Shown here one piece after another: positions 9,025 to 17,021 of a stretch of DNA of 34,274 nt (position 1 is the first letter of the stretch; each line of letters begins with the position of its first letter). The stretch is taken from NCBI GenBank assembly GCA_044351045.1, contig JBILGM010000034.1, positions 1 through 34,274 on the forward strand, written 5' to 3'. A program made the translations under genes and the position numbers. Source of the stretch: UBA6136 sp044351045 (GTDB lineage Bacteria; Pseudomonadota; Gammaproteobacteria; Methylococcales; Methylococcaceae). A model generated the notes under the pieces. That model ran no database searches. It was not told the DNA's origin and saw only the letters and a program-made list of their open reading frames with translations.

Positions 9025-9117
9025 TCACAGACCGGACGTCGCCGGATTGACCACGAAGAACACAAATAACAGAAACATGACAACTGGCAGAATCAGCACG
9101 ATGCGACGCATGTTCAT
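9025..9117 (-). CDS. Putative 30-aa single-pass membrane peptide
   Basis: A short open frame translates as MNMRRIVLILPVVMFLLFVFFVVNPATSGL: a basic start, about 18 strongly hydrophobic residues and a short polar tail. This is the composition of a small bitopic membrane protein or a bare signal anchor. It lies between the 466-aa gene (ends 9201) and the 97-aa gene on the same strand. A second ATG at codon 3 is an alternative start. The ribosome binding site is poor (only GGAAAG about 18 bases upstream), so expression is uncertain. Confidence 0.4.
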   Translation of the reverse strand: MNMRRIVLILPVVMFLLFVFFVVNPATSGL

Positions 9118-9200
9118 GACATGTTGATATTTGCTTTCCACTTAAGCTCACCTCTCAGTCTGACGACATAACTTGGCAGGTGATCCGTTATTATCGGAGA

Positions 9201-10601
9201 TCAGAATCCTCCGCCGGAGCGGAAGTCACTGTCCCCGAAATCGCTCGAACCCCCCATAAATCCGCCGCCTGAATCTTCCGGCCAGCCAAGCGATCCTCCG
9301 GTCATTGAGTCGAAGGGGCCTGGCATGGGACGCTGATGACGACGCATATTGTCCCAAAACACGTCCCGCGTGATGGCTCCGCGGAGCATTTCTCCGAGCA
9401 GTACAGACAACATGTCGCTGCTTCGGAAGTCCCAAGCGTCCCGTCCATAGCCACCGCGCCTGAATTCCTTACGAACTTTCTCAAGCTCCTGCAACCGATT
9501 TTGGTGGCCAACCTGAATTGATTTCTGATTTTCTAGAGCACTCTGAACCTTTGCAATCTCGGAGTGAATCGACTCAAGCCGCCTGACGGCTGCATCATCC
9601 TCCACGAACGGAGTGCCGAGAGCCGCCTCCCGCAGTTCCCGGATGTTGGTCCTGCGCAGGGCGTCTTCAAGTACCTTGAAGGCTTTTTTTGTGGACTCAT
9701 CCTCGCCCCGCGCCAAAATGTTCTTGCGCTCCAACCATTGGGACATTTCTGCCTCAAGCGCCTCAAGCTCGTCTTCCATCTTGTCCAGCTCGTCTCTGGC
9801 AAGCTCAAGCGCCTTGCGTCGTTGACCGGACTCACCGCTACCCAGCGCCGAGTCCTGAAGCTTCATGAACTTATGCATCTCGCCGTCGGCGATTTCCCTC
9901 AAATGCGCGGCATGCTCGGCTAGTCGCTTCGGTATTTCCTGCAACATCGCGTAATTAAGTCGGGACGCCTGGTAACCGGCGTGGCGGGCCACCAATACAT
10001 CGAGGGCGCGACTGAGCGGGTTAGCCCGGTAGTCGCGTGTTCCGTAACCACGCTGCCAGAGATACATAAACAGCGGGTCATCCTCATAGGGCTTGCCTTT
10101 GGTGGAACGGTCATTCTCGGCGATGCCAGTCTTCTGGCTGGCGAAGCGGGCAGTCTGTGTAGCCTGCTCAGCCAGCTGTTTCAGCCGGGTATAGCCGGTG
10201 TCCTTTTCCAGCTCGGCCTTGACCCGGTCTTCCTCAGCCTGAGCGTTTGCGGACTTTTCTTCGACCACGGCTTGGGAACGGTCCCATTCCGTCCTGAGAA
10301 TCGCCAGCCGGGCACGTCGCGCATTCAGACCTAGCTCAATGTCCTGGGCAGCCATCCGGCGCTGCTCAATCAGCGCCTTGAGCTGCTGATCAGCATAGGA
10401 CAGCTTGCCCACCAGCTGACTGCCATCGGTGATGTTCAGCCGCAGCCGCGCCAGTTCCCCATAGGTGCGGGTCTCGTCATCGCGCAGCTTCAGGAGGCGT
10501 TCAGTCAGATGGGAAACCTCCCGGTCGATGACCTCGGACTCGCGCAACGCCTGTTGCAACGCCTGATCAATGGAACCCATTACCTGCAGACCGTTCAGCA
10601 T
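9201..10601 (-). CDS. Coiled-coil protein with glycine-rich C-terminal tail, hypothetical
   Basis: 466 aa without signal peptide or membrane segment. Predicted coiled coils cover about residues 10-160 and 225-380 (dense E/K/R/L heptads, e.g. ARDELDKMEDELEALEAEM). They flank a compact aromatic patch, about 168-215 (PLFMYLWQRGYGTRDYRANPLSRALDVLVARHAGY). The last about 40 residues are rich in G, S, D and F (SGGGFMGGSSDFGDSDFRSGGGF), a low-complexity tail. The ATG at 10601 lies 4 bp after the stop of the upstream gene, so translation is probably coupled; a second ATG at codon 8 (MGSIDQAL) also has a plausible ribosome binding site. Last large gene of the 13.4-9.2 kb cluster. Function unknown; a scaffold role is only an inference from the architecture. 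Confidence 0.8.
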   Translation of the reverse strand: MLNGLQVMGSIDQALQQALRESEVIDREVSHLTERLLKLRDDETRTYGELARLRLNITDGSQLVGKLSYADQQLKALIEQRRMAAQDIELGLNARRARLAILRTEWDRSQAVVEEKSANAQAEEDRVKAELEKDTGYTRLKQLAEQATQTARFASQKTGIAENDRSTKGKPYEDDPLFMYLWQRGYGTRDYRANPLSRALDVLVARHAGYQASRLNYAMLQEIPKRLAEHAAHLREIADGEMHKFMKLQDSALGSGESGQRRKALELARDELDKMEDELEALEAEMSQWLERKNILARGEDESTKKAFKVLEDALRRTNIRELREAALGTPFVEDDAAVRRLESIHSEIAKVQSALENQKSIQVGHQNRLQELEKVRKEFRRGGYGRDAWDFRSSDMLSVLLGEMLRGAITRDVFWDNMRRHQRPMPGPFDSMTGGSLGWPEDSGGGFMGGSSDFGDSDFRSGGGF

Positions 10602-10605
10602 AGCG

Positions 10606-11580
10606 TTACCAATCCAAAATAAATCCGCCCATCACCGGAACAGTGTAGTCGGGTTTCAGATAGCCCTTGCGCTTCTCACCCACCCGGTTGCCCTGGATGA
10701 TGCCGTCATCCTGCTTGTCTTCACGGATCTGGTCATAAAGGGACTGACCAACGCGCACGCCCCACTGGGTCACGCGCTCTGCCCGACCGTCTTCCTCGCT
10801 ACTGATGAGGATGGGTAGGGTTTTACCATCCGGCCCGACCGCCTCGACGATGAGATAGTAATTCCTAGCATTCAGGTTCGCTTTCGGGATTCTGAAGACA
10901 CCGCTGCGCTGGTTGGGGGAAGAAATGACCCGCAGGGTATAAGACTGATCCAATGCTTCTCTCAGACGCACCAGTTGATCGGACTTTGCGCGGGCCATGG
11001 TCAGATCACCGGCTCGACCAGCGGCGTCGCCCTCCATTTTCAGCCGCTCGGCCTCCGGCAGGACAGTGGCATCGAGAGCAATCGCACGAATCCGGTCCAG
11101 TTCGGTACCCAACCGTTTGGGCAAAACATCCGCCAGCTCGGTTCGCTCGGCCGCCAGACGCTGCTCCGCTGGCAGTCTCCACAAGGCCCAATATCCGCTG
11201 ACACCCAGAAAGATTGCAAGCAGGCCGGTTGACAACGGGCGACCCCAATGACTACGCCGAACCCACAGAATCGCCAGAGATCGGGCCAATCCTGGCTCGG
11301 ACGCCCGATAGGCAAAGCGCTCCTCACGCAGCGCAGCTACGCCTTCCGCAAGAACCCGGTCGGAAACCTCGATACCTTGCGATAGATAAATCTCCCGCAA
11401 CCGGTTTTTGAGGTCCTCCTCGCGCTGATCGGCGCTCAGTTCCCGTTCGACCAGACGATCCGCGTGGCGGAGGGTATCCACCACATCCATCGCCAGCATC
11501 ACCTCATCCAGCGGCGCAGCGCCCGAGGACGTCGCTGACGTTGTATTGGCTGCGGAAGTCATGACCGAACTCTCAGCCAT
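10606..11580 (-). CDS. Single-pass membrane protein, DUF6384-like, hypothetical
   Basis: 324 aa. A Ser/Thr/Ala-rich N-terminus is followed by a helical cytoplasmic part (about 24-100, DEVMLAMDVVDTLRHADRLVERELS), one transmembrane helix (about 115-134), a helical stalk (137-212) and a C-terminal beta-rich domain (about 213-324) ending TVPVMGGFILDW. From memory it resembles proteins catalogued as DUF6384; I could not check this. The start ATGGCTGA overlaps the stop of the upstream gene by 8 bp, a translational-coupling arrangement. It is the only membrane-spanning member among the four larger genes of this cluster and so may anchor the products of its neighbours. Function unknown. Confidence 0.78.
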   Translation of the reverse strand: MAESSVMTSAANTTSATSSGAAPLDEVMLAMDVVDTLRHADRLVERELSADQREEDLKNRLREIYLSQGIEVSDRVLAEGVAALREERFAYRASEPGLARSLAILWVRRSHWGRPLSTGLLAIFLGVSGYWALWRLPAEQRLAAERTELADVLPKRLGTELDRIRAIALDATVLPEAERLKMEGDAAGRAGDLTMARAKSDQLVRLREALDQSYTLRVISSPNQRSGVFRIPKANLNARNYYLIVEAVGPDGKTLPILISSEEDGRAERVTQWGVRVGQSLYDQIREDKQDDGIIQGNRVGEKRKGYLKPDYTVPVMGGFILDW

Positions 11581-12745
11581 TGATCAGCGCCTTGCCATCC
11601 GCCGCCAGTTTGGCGAAGCGGCGCTTACCATCTTCCACCGCCTCACGGATTTCCTCGGCATTACGGGTGCTGAGGGTACGCATTTCATCAATGATACCCG
11701 CCGACCGCTCTTGATAGGCAACGACCGAGTTGACCAGTTTCTGCACGGCATCTAAGCGGATGGTCGGACCGAAGCCTGCCTTCAACGCGGCCTCCTGCAC
11801 CTGACCACCGATATCGGACAACGTTTCCAGGCTGGAGCTGACGCCTTCCTTCATGGCTTCCAGAGTCCTGGTGCCTTCGTTGAGGCCATGCAGGCCAGTG
11901 AAAGTCGCGGTCAGCGCGGTGAGTACCGTTTCATTTGTGGAGAAGAAAGAAACCGACTGCTGATAGATACGTTCCTTGGCGCTGCTAGTCTGCATGAGCC
12001 GCGCCATGATGACCTCGGAAGTGTTGTATCCCACCGTCAGGTTGTCACTCAGATCCTTGGCGATCTGATAGCGTTGTTCCTCGTTTTGAAGTTCGCGAAG
12101 TTTTTCGTCCCTCGCCAGTTCCAGACGGGCCTTTTCCGCCGGTTCCGCCGTCGCGGCCTGTTCAACCTCGCGTGACGACGCCTGCATGCGCTCACGTGCT
12201 GCGCTCAGATTGCCTTCAGCCTTCTTGAGCACCTCGAAGGCCAGCACCTCGGATTCCTTCAAGGCACCGCGGAAATCCTGATAGGCATCGAGTATCAGTC
12301 GTTCACGCTGAACCTGATCCAGCGTGTCCTTGGCCACCTCCGAATAGGTCAGCTTTATTTTGTCAAAGCGGTTGCTAATATCCCCACGGGTGACTTTTTG
12401 CCAAACATTGGAGACTCGCTCCATGGTGTCGATCTTGCCATCGTCCAGTTGCTGGACCATGGACTTGGCATCATCACGGATGGAATTGAAGCCATGGGTG
12501 ATATCCGCATAGCGTTCGCCGATACCCATTCCACTGATCTGCTCCCGCACCACCTCGTTAAACACCGACATCTGGTCGAGCGTGCGGGCGATGAGAGCGA
12601 CCTTGGTATCGTCCAGGCCATTGATCTGATCCAGCAAGCCGATGATGGGGCTTGGCTCTTTTTTGTCAGTGATCAGGCCAAGATCACGCAGGGTGCTCAT
12701 GGCCTTGTCCAGATACTTCATGGGTTGTTTAACGTCTACGGTCAT
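11573..12745 (-). CDS. Helical TelA/KlaA-like protein, hypothetical ('cell surface protein')
   Basis: 390 aa from ATG 12745, which has GGGAG seven bases upstream; a TTG at 12760 would add five residues and is less likely. The protein is almost entirely helical. Its central and C-terminal parts (YNTSEVIMARLMQTSSAKERIYQQSVSFFSTNETVLTALTATFTGLHGLNEG) have the feel of the TelA/KlaA toxic-anion-resistance family: long amphipathic helices with a Q/V-rich turn. The match is weak and from memory. No signal peptide is visible, so a surface location would be doubtful. Its stop overlaps the start of the DUF6384-like gene. A terminator hairpin lies 59 bp upstream of the start. Confidence 0.75.
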   Translation of the reverse strand: MTVDVKQPMKYLDKAMSTLRDLGLITDKKEPSPIIGLLDQINGLDDTKVALIARTLDQMSVFNEVVREQISGMGIGERYADITHGFNSIRDDAKSMVQQLDDGKIDTMERVSNVWQKVTRGDISNRFDKIKLTYSEVAKDTLDQVQRERLILDAYQDFRGALKESEVLAFEVLKKAEGNLSAARERMQASSREVEQAATAEPAEKARLELARDEKLRELQNEEQRYQIAKDLSDNLTVGYNTSEVIMARLMQTSSAKERIYQQSVSFFSTNETVLTALTATFTGLHGLNEGTRTLEAMKEGVSSSLETLSDIGGQVQEAALKAGFGPTIRLDAVQKLVNSVVAYQERSAGIIDEMRTLSTRNAEEIREAVEDGKRRFAKLAADGKALING

Positions 12746-12794
12746 CCGTTCTGCTCCCAATGTCCGATGTTGAATGGCATGTGGCGCGCATCAT

Positions 12795-12834
12795 GAAAAA
12801 AATGCCCGGCACCTGAATAGCTTCAGCTGCCGGG
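12795..12834 (-). terminator. Intrinsic terminator between first and second genes of the cluster
   Basis: On the minus strand, arms CCCGGCA (12834-12828) and TGCCGGG (12811-12805) pair. An inner CTGAA/TTCAG stem continues the hairpin after a single C-C mismatch, with loop GCTA. The stem is followed by CAT and a run of seven T (12802-12796). Together these make a good rho-independent terminator for the 171-aa gene, placed 59 bp before the next start codon. It would allow the 171-aa protein to be made in excess, or act as an attenuator for the genes behind it. Confidence 0.75.
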
Positions 12835-12849
12835 GAATTATTTCAAAGG

Positions 12850-13365
12850 CTAGGCTTGAAAGGTCTGATCGCCTGGCAACCCCAGCGCTTGCGACAGTTC
12901 ACCCAGAAGAACCCGCTCGCCTTCACTGATACGCTCACCGCCGAAGCCCATGAAACCTCCCTCCTTGGCGGCACTGGTCACCCGATTGGCCAAATTCATC
13001 AGGAAATCGGCGTAAGCATTGGCATCCTCCGGAGTTCCCTTGGCCTGAACAATCCCCAAAGCTTCACGGCTTTTCGCGACAGCCTGCTGATGAAAGTACG
13101 ACTGGACTTCCTTGAAGTCCCGGGACTTAGCGCCTTCCTTGATTTCGTCCACCGCCGTTTTCATTTCCTCCTTGTCACAAAGTGAGCGGAGAAGATCGTT
13201 GTTACCCTTGATGGCCTCGACCATGTCACCGGCGGGCGCAATCGCCTCCTTCAGTGTACCGAACAGCCCACTACCACCGGCTGCGGCAGAAGCCACAACG
13301 ACCAAATGCGGTGCATCACGAAGCACGCGCCATTCGTCCGCGGAAAAATCATCTTTAGTTGCCAT
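12850..13365 (-). CDS. Hypothetical 171-aa protein, first gene of the cluster
   Basis: A soluble, mostly helical protein. The N-terminus DFSADEWRVLRDAPHLVVVASAAAGGSGLFGTLKEA resembles a widespread uncharacterised family beginning FT.EEW..L...P..A...V..A..SG..G; I know no function for it. The C-terminus carries GGFMGFGGERISEGERVLLGELSQAL. The ATG at 13365 has a strong ribosome binding site (AGGAGG nine bases upstream). It is followed by an intrinsic terminator, so it can be expressed alone. Divergent from rapA across 352 bp. Confidence 0.75.
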   Translation of the reverse strand: MATKDDFSADEWRVLRDAPHLVVVASAAAGGSGLFGTLKEAIAPAGDMVEAIKGNNDLLRSLCDKEEMKTAVDEIKEGAKSRDFKEVQSYFHQQAVAKSREALGIVQAKGTPEDANAYADFLMNLANRVTSAAKEGGFMGFGGERISEGERVLLGELSQALGLPGDQTFQA

Positions 13366-13717
13366 TTATCCAAGCCTCCTGATACTTTGTTTAGTTGACT
13401 GGCGATCGGCCGCTGTTGATGTAATTCTTTTCCTTGAACAGGTTGATTGCAGCAAGAACCCACAACAGTTCGATTTAGCCGATGCTTGTATAGAAATACG
13501 ATCTAATGTCACATTATTATCACAGTTCTGCTATCCGGATCAGTATAACGCGAGAATAGAAATCGCCCTTCAAACCAAAGTTTTCGGTGTTCAGCCTCGA
13601 ACGAAAACCGACGGCCGCTTGACTCGCGAGCCGAATCCGGTCATCTGCCGACACCCCTCCCAGCTATAATGCGCTCATCGCACTGAGCCTTAACCCACCT
13701 ATTAGGAGCCTTTCACC
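13366..13717. other. Shared upstream region of the 171-aa gene and rapA
   Basis: This 352-bp stretch has no supportable gene; frames running through it lack codon character or homology. Its middle (about 13470-13560) is AT-richer than the surroundings. I see a clear -10 only for rapA. No promoter was found by eye for the minus-strand cluster. Confidence 0.6.
13665..13670 (+). promoter_or_regulatory. Probable -10 element of the rapA promoter
   Basis: A perfect TATAAT lies 48 bp upstream of the rapA start codon. No good -35 sits 16-18 bp upstream; the nearest TTGACT (13619-13624) is 40 bp away and cannot pair with it. The element may need an activator, or it may be chance. Confidence 0.4.
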
Positions 13718-16567
13718 TTGCCTTCATTCGTACCGGGACAACGTTGGATCAGCGAAACAGAGCCTGAATTGGGTCTCGGCATGGTGATTTCAGTCGAGGG
13801 CAATCGTGTCACCCTATTGTTCGTTGCCGCCAGTGATCGGCGGATTTACGCAACCCAGAATGCTCCGCTGTCAAGAGTTCGTTTCGTTCCCGGCGAACAG
13901 ATCGAAAGCCAAGAAGGCTGGAAAATGATGGTCGAGTCCATTGAGGAACAGGGGGGGTTGTTGACCTACATGGGTACCGATGAAGAGGGAGAGCCTACCA
14001 GACTTGAAGAAATGCACCTCAACCATTTCCTGCAATTCAACAAGCCTCAGGAACGTCTGTTCACCGGCCAGCTTGATTCAGCCGAGCTCTTTAACCTGCG
14101 TCATGAGACGCTCAACCTGATAGGTCATCTTGAACAATCCCCAGTGCGCGGGCTTTGCGGAGGACGCGCCAGCCCCATTCCGCACCAACTATTCATCGCG
14201 CACGAAGTTTCCCGACGGGAATCGCCCCGCGTTCTGCTGGCTGACGAGGTGGGACTGGGCAAGACCATCGAAGCGGGATTAATCCTGCATCATCAGCTGC
14301 TGACCGGACGGGCCGACCGGGTCTTGATCGTCGTTCCCGACCCGTTGCTGCACCAATGGCTGGTCGAAATGCGAAGGCGCTTTAATTTGCACTTTAGCCT
14401 GTTTGATGCGCCGCGTTACATCGAGTCTGATGAGCCAAATCCGTTCCAAAGCGAGCAACTGATTCTTTGTAGTCTGGGATTCCTGATGGCAGACTCAAAA
14501 CGCCAGCAGGATGCCATCGATGCCGGCTGGGATCTTTGCATCATCGATGAGGCACATCACCTCGGCTGGAGCTGCGAAGCGGCGAGCCCGGAATATACTT
14601 TCGTGGAGCACCTGAGCGCCAAGGCACCGGGGCTCCTGCTGCTGACGGCAACCCCCGAGCAACTCGGCAAGCAAAGCCACTTTGCCCGGCTGCGTCTACT
14701 TGATCCGGATCGGTTCCATGACTACGACCATTTCCTGCAGGAAGAGCAGGAATATGCTCAATTGGCCAATGTAATCCAGCACCTACTGGACGACGCCGAG
14801 CTCGAGATCGACACCTTGAGCCAACTCAAGTCGCTTCTCGCCCAGGATCTAGCCGATGACCTACTCAAGCGCCTCGAACTGCCGGATTCGGAATCAACGG
14901 CCCGCGCGGAGCTGATTCAGTTGCTATTGGACCGTCACGGCACAGGCCGGATTCTGTTCCGCAATACGCGGGCCACGATCAAGGGTTTCCCAGGCCGTCA
15001 GTTGCTGGCTACCAGCCTGCCCTTGCCCGACCACTATGCGCTGCAGTTGCAGCGGTCAGGACTCACACTCGAGCAGCGCCTGCATCCGGAAATATTGGCG
15101 GCCCCTGCCAACAGCCCCGGCCAGGAGTGGTGGCGAAACGACCCGCGCGTAGACTGGCTAATCAGGACGCTTAAGGAAATTCGTCCAGCGAAGGTTTTGG
15201 TCATCTGCGCGTTGGGCGAGACGGCGATGGACCTTGAGGAGGCCTTGCGCATAGCCGGCATTCGGGCCGCCGTATTCCATGAGGGACTCAGCATCATCGC
15301 GCGTGACCGGGCGGCCGCTTGGTTTGCCGATGAAGAGGCTGGCGCTCAGGCTCTGGTTTGTTCGGAAATTGGCAGCGAGGGCCGCAACTTTCAGTTCGCT
15401 CACCACCTGATGCTTTTCGATCTCCCGTTGAACCCTGACCTTTTGGAACAGCGCATCGGGCGTCTCGACCGCATTGGTCAGACCGATACGATCCGCATCC
15501 ATATAGGCTATTTTCAAAACAGCCCTCAAAGAACGCTATACCGTTGGTACCATGAGGGCCTGAATGCGTTCGAGCAACTCAATCCGGCGGCCCAGACGGT
15601 ACATACCGCATTGCAAGATAACCTGCTGTCGCTGATCGTTCAGCCGGATGGGCATGCGGAACAGGCCTTGATCCTTGAAGCCAACAAGCTATCGACCACA
15701 ACCCGGGAGACTCTACACCAGGGCCGCGATCGCCTCTTGGAGCTTAACTCCTGCCGGGAAGCAGAAGCTTACCGACTGGTTGAACAAGCTCGGCAGCAAG
15801 ATAAGGATACAGCGCTGTGGCCCTACATGGAGCGGGTATTCGACGCCTACGGCATCAGCATCGAAGAACACTCGGAGCTGTGTCATATCCTGCGTCCGGG
15901 AGAACACATGCGAATGCAGTTTCCCGAGATTCCCGATGAGGGCGTCACCGTGACCCTGGACCGAGCCACAGGCTTGGCTCGGGAGGATATGCTGTTCCTG
16001 ACCTGGGAACATCCGATGGTTCGCGGCGCCATGGATATCATCCTCAATAGCGAGCATGGCAACGCCGCAGTCAGCATCCTGCGGCATCCCGATATCGACC
16101 CCGGGCAGCTATTGATTGAAAGTTTTCACGTGGTGGACTGCACTGCGCCAAAGCGTCTGCATATCGCCCGTTTCTTTCCGCCGGTCCTGATCCGCTCACT
16201 TATGGATCACGAAGGTAACGATCTTAGTCATCTTCCTTATGACAGCTTTGAATCGATTCACCGCCAATTCGATCGCGAGCACGCGATGGAATTTTTGCGT
16301 GGGCAAAGAAAGAATATCGAAGCCCTACTCAAACGCTCGGAGAAGGCGGCAAATACAAAAGTGCCGGCCATTATCGAGAGCAGTGGGAGCCTAATGCTGA
16401 GTGCGATGACACTCGAATTAAAACGTCTGGCCGCGCTGCGCAAGGTCAATCCGAATGTCCGCAAGGAAGAGCTCGATCAACTCAAGGCAAATGCGCTTGA
16501 GATGCATGAGAGCATCCAGGCGGCCCGGTTGAGGCTCGATGCGGTTAGAGTGATTGTTACGGCCTGA
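13718..16567 (+). CDS. rapA: RNA polymerase-associated ATPase RapA (HepA)
   Basis: A 949-aa SWI/SNF-type ATPase that binds RNA polymerase and promotes its recycling after termination. It aligns along its whole length with E. coli RapA (968 aa) from MPSFVPGQRWISETEPELGLG. Two N-terminal SH3-like barrels span about 1-110. Walker A DEVGLGKT is at 176-183, DEAH at 277-280, and helicase C motifs SEIGSEGRNFQFAHHLMLFD and EQRIGRLDRIGQ are intact. The C-terminus WRLDAVRVIV of other RapA proteins appears here as ARLRLDAVRVIV. The start is TTG at 13718, with AGGAG 9 bases upstream; no better start aligns with the family N-terminus. Confidence 0.97.
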   Translation: MPSFVPGQRWISETEPELGLGMVISVEGNRVTLLFVAASDRRIYATQNAPLSRVRFVPGEQIESQEGWKMMVESIEEQGGLLTYMGTDEEGEPTRLEEMHLNHFLQFNKPQERLFTGQLDSAELFNLRHETLNLIGHLEQSPVRGLCGGRASPIPHQLFIAHEVSRRESPRVLLADEVGLGKTIEAGLILHHQLLTGRADRVLIVVPDPLLHQWLVEMRRRFNLHFSLFDAPRYIESDEPNPFQSEQLILCSLGFLMADSKRQQDAIDAGWDLCIIDEAHHLGWSCEAASPEYTFVEHLSAKAPGLLLLTATPEQLGKQSHFARLRLLDPDRFHDYDHFLQEEQEYAQLANVIQHLLDDAELEIDTLSQLKSLLAQDLADDLLKRLELPDSESTARAELIQLLLDRHGTGRILFRNTRATIKGFPGRQLLATSLPLPDHYALQLQRSGLTLEQRLHPEILAAPANSPGQEWWRNDPRVDWLIRTLKEIRPAKVLVICALGETAMDLEEALRIAGIRAAVFHEGLSIIARDRAAAWFADEEAGAQALVCSEIGSEGRNFQFAHHLMLFDLPLNPDLLEQRIGRLDRIGQTDTIRIHIGYFQNSPQRTLYRWYHEGLNAFEQLNPAAQTVHTALQDNLLSLIVQPDGHAEQALILEANKLSTTTRETLHQGRDRLLELNSCREAEAYRLVEQARQQDKDTALWPYMERVFDAYGISIEEHSELCHILRPGEHMRMQFPEIPDEGVTVTLDRATGLAREDMLFLTWEHPMVRGAMDIILNSEHGNAAVSILRHPDIDPGQLLIESFHVVDCTAPKRLHIARFFPPVLIRSLMDHEGNDLSHLPYDSFESIHRQFDREHAMEFLRGQRKNIEALLKRSEKAANTKVPAIIESSGSLMLSAMTLELKRLAALRKVNPNVRKEELDQLKANALEMHESIQAARLRLDAVRVIVTA

Positions 16568-16638
16568 TAACCACTCAACTCAGTTACGTGGGTAATAAAG
16601 TATTGAGTAGAGGGCTAGATCGATCGTTAACGCCCAAA

Positions 16639-16655
16639 AGCTCCTAAAAGGAGCT
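16639..16655 (-). terminator. Weak terminator hairpin downstream of the lipoprotein gene
   Basis: AGCTCCT and AGGAGCT pair around a 3-base loop. On the minus strand the stem runs directly into TTTTGGG. It lies 12 bp after the lipoprotein stop and between two convergent genes, so it probably ends minus-strand transcription; the T run is short. Confidence 0.45.
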
Positions 16656-16667
16656 GTGTGAGGTTGC

Positions 16668-17006
16668 TTATTTGTTTTCCTTAGCGACGGGAGCACCCGA
16701 ATCCCCGGTTTTCTCCTCTTTTGGCTCGATGGGTTCCTCGTCCTTCTTCTCGAAGTTAACTGCCCTGCCTTCAAGCGTGTAATTTACCTCATGACGAAGA
16801 CCACCCAAGTCGAATTCCACGGCATAAACCTTGACACCACGCTTAGTAAACTTTCGGTATGCCGTGTCCGTTGCGGCAGGGTACTCCAGCCTGAATGCTG
16901 ACAGCACGGCAGGAGGAACCTGGTATTCAGTCAACCCCCAACCTTTTAGGGAGCAACCGGAGATAAAACCCAGCGAGCAGACGAACAGGATGAACAAGCG
17001 AAACAT
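16668..17006 (-). CDS. Lipoprotein with PepSY-like domain
   Basis: 112 aa. The N-terminus MFRLFILFVCSLGFISGC is a lipoprotein signal with lipobox ISGC, the lipidated cysteine being Cys18. The middle part (VPPAVLSAFRLEYPAATDTAYRKFTKRGVKVYAVEFDLGGLRHEVNYTLEG) has the proline-valine start, YP turn and repeating strands of the PepSY-like/BLIP-type fold, typical of periplasmic inhibitor or sensor proteins. The last 30 residues are a charged, probably disordered tail (KKDEEPIEPKEEK). It lies 15 bp after the CBS gene and is likely cotranscribed with it. Confidence 0.72.
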   Translation of the reverse strand: MFRLFILFVCSLGFISGCSLKGWGLTEYQVPPAVLSAFRLEYPAATDTAYRKFTKRGVKVYAVEFDLGGLRHEVNYTLEGRAVNFEKKDEEPIEPKEEKTGDSGAPVAKENK

Positions 17007-17021
17007 GGCGATTGGCGCAGC

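Noticed and set aside
9201..16567. An anti-phage defence island, suggested by a SNF2-type helicase next to coiled-coil and membrane genes
   Set aside because: The helicase is a full-length housekeeping RapA and is divergently transcribed. No nuclease, methylase, integrase or other defence gene is present, so the defence reading has no positive support.
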